Of a stretch of DNA of 25,225 nucleotides, positions 24,247 to 25,225 are shown piece after piece. Positions within the stretch are counted from its first letter, which is position 1, and each line of letters begins with the position of its first letter. Source of the stretch: Draconibacterium orientale (GTDB lineage Bacteria > Bacteroidota > Bacteroidia > Bacteroidales > UBA12170); the NCBI GenBank assembly GCA_020718315.1, contig DYSK01000013.1, positions 1 to 25,225 of the forward strand, read 5' to 3'. The position numbers and the translations under genes are program-made. The notes beneath the pieces were generated by a model. The model was given only the letters and a program-made list of their open reading frames with translations. It did not search any database and was not told where the DNA came from.

Positions 24247-25225
24247 ATGAAAAAAGCATTTCTACTCTTTATTGTCATAGGCTGGCATTCACTTTCCTTC
24301 GCTCAAAATAGTCCTGGATTTAAATATCAAGCACTTGTTCGGGATGAAAACGGTGTGGTTTTAACAAAACAAGCCGTAAGTTTACAAATTAACATTATGC
24401 AAGGGCTGCCCGTGGGGGATGCTGTTTATTCCGAAACATTTTCAGTCACTACCAACGACTATGGTTTAATCAATCTGGTAATCGGCCAAGGCAATACGCT
24501 CAAAGACTTTAATTCGATCAATTGGACGAACGGACCGTATTTTATCGAAATCTTGATGGATGTTCATGGTGGTACAAATTATCAATTATTCGGGACAAGC
24601 GAATTGCTTTCCGTTCCGTATGCTTTGCATGCCAAGACGGCCGAATCTGTCGAAAATTTGACTATTACGGAAACTGACCCCATCTTTTCCTCTTCCGTCG
24701 TTTCTGATATTAGTGATCTCGATATCAAAAATTGGAACGCCGCTTTTGATTGGGGAAATCATCAAATTGTTGGCTATGTTACATTGGACGGTATCGAAAC
24801 GCTTACCAACAAAACGCTTACATCTCCAATTATTTTAAGCCCGTCTGGAATTTTAAAAGCCGATGTGGGTTTAGAAAAGGTGGACAATACTGCTGATTTG
24901 GAAAAGCCAATCAGTATAGCAACTCAGGGCGCATTGGATTTGAAGGAAGATCTGATAAACAAAAGCAATGACGAGTCATTAACTGAAAACTCGGATAAAT
25001 TGTATCCAACCCAGTTTGCCGTAAAAACCTATGTCGATCAAAAAAATAACACGATAGACTTAGCCTTAAAAGAGGAAATTCTACGCGCTCTGGCAGCCGA
25101 AGCCGGACTGACAACGGATATCAACAGTGAAACAGCACGCGCCATTGCGGCAGAAGAAGCAAATGCCACCGCCATAAAAGAAGAAGAAGTACGCGCTCTG
25201 GCAGCCGAAGCCGGACTGACAACGG
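24247..25225 (+). CDS. Large repetitive surface protein, N-terminal part (runs off the window)
   Basis: The frame is open from the ATG at 24247 to the right edge (326 codons). A signal peptide (about 1-19, ending SFAQ) is followed by a ~110-residue domain with GFKYQALVRDENGVV, a YSETFSVTTNDYGLINLVIGQG stretch and LLSVPYALHAKTAE, an N-terminal module common in Bacteroidota surface proteins that precedes fibre-like regions. Next comes a segment with TLTNKTLTSP, as in phage tail-fibre-like proteins, and then an Ala/Glu-rich helical repeat of 36 residues (RALAAEAGLTT recurs). A trimeric, fibre-like adhesin is the likely reading. The total length, any C-terminal sorting domain and the repeat number lie outside the window. 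Confidence 0.8.
   Translation, partial: MKKAFLLFIVIGWHSLSFAQNSPGFKYQALVRDENGVVLTKQAVSLQINIMQGLPVGDAVYSETFSVTTNDYGLINLVIGQGNTLKDFNSINWTNGPYFIEILMDVHGGTNYQLFGTSELLSVPYALHAKTAESVENLTITETDPIFSSSVVSDISDLDIKNWNAAFDWGNHQIVGYVTLDGIETLTNKTLTSPIILSPSGILKADVGLEKVDNTADLEKPISIATQGALDLKEDLINKSNDESLTENSDKLYPTQFAVKTYVDQKNNTIDLALKEEILRALAAEAGLTTDINSETARAIAAEEANATAIKEEEVRALAAEAGLTT
25082..25225 (+). repeat. 108-base tandem repeat within the surface protein gene
   Basis: A 36-base block starting TACGCGCTCTGGCAG is identical at 25082-25117 and 25190-25225, a period of 108 bases or 36 residues. The second copy is cut by the window edge, so the true number of units is unknown. At protein level an internal half-period of about 18 residues (RALAAEA and RAIAAEE) suggests an older duplication within the unit. 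Confidence 0.8.

Noticed and set aside
25082..25225. CRISPR-like repeat at the right edge
   Set aside because: The repeats stay in the reading frame, encode a regular helical unit, and the intervening sequence is part of the same 108-base period rather than unique spacers.

Overview
This window comes from a member of the phylum Bacteroidota, probably an anaerobic or facultative lineage. The order is not resolved, though Bacteroidales-like is a reasonable guess. The evidence is the AT-rich coding sequence, a type IX secretion (T9SS) C-terminal sorting domain, several TAnnTTTG promoter -7 elements typical of the phylum, starts without clear Shine-Dalgarno sequences, an EF-G2-type second elongation factor, and a surface-protein N-terminal domain common in this phylum. 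Almost all of the DNA is coding. No stretch over 300 bases lacks a gene; the longest gap, 228 bases after pgi, shows only one promoter-like box. I saw no tRNA, rRNA, CRISPR array, insertion sequence or phage integration site.

Layout. Bases 1-1572 (+): indolepyruvate oxidoreductase beta subunit, then a membrane protein that looks like a decayed glycosyltransferase. Bases 1556-2929 (-): a small secreted protein and an exported metallo-beta-lactamase-fold (UlaG-like) hydrolase. Bases 3018-4966 (-): an exbB-exbD-tonB operon for outer-membrane energisation. Bases 5101-9600 (-): a tightly packed run of PfkB sugar/nucleoside kinase, DUF493 protein, ABC ATPase, ABC-2 permease, YaaA and a small two-helix membrane protein. 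Bases 9753-11672 (-): an MFS transporter followed after one base by ispD, which is broken by an in-frame TGA and a one-base frameshift. Bases 11766-16364 (+): PduO-type cobalamin adenosyltransferase, HAD hydrolase, S41 (Ctp) protease and an O-antigen ligase-like polymerase. Bases 16397-17146 (-): YebC/PmpR, convergent with the ligase. Bases 17258-18672 (+): a PspC-domain protein and a LiaF-like protein that share a membrane module. Bases 18838-23508 (+): a nucleotidyltransferase, the EF-G2-type factor and glucose-6-phosphate isomerase. Bases 23737-25225 (+): a short T9SS-sorted protein and the start of a long repetitive surface protein that runs off the window.

Most of the content is housekeeping and cell-envelope biology. 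The points most worth a second look are the doubly lesioned ispD in an otherwise intact neighbourhood, the EF-G2 paralogue lacking the catalytic histidine and the usual switch I, the start of a tail-fibre-like 108-base tandem repeat at the right edge, and a yebC terminator that overlaps the end of the convergent ligase gene. I found no convincing new multi-gene system.
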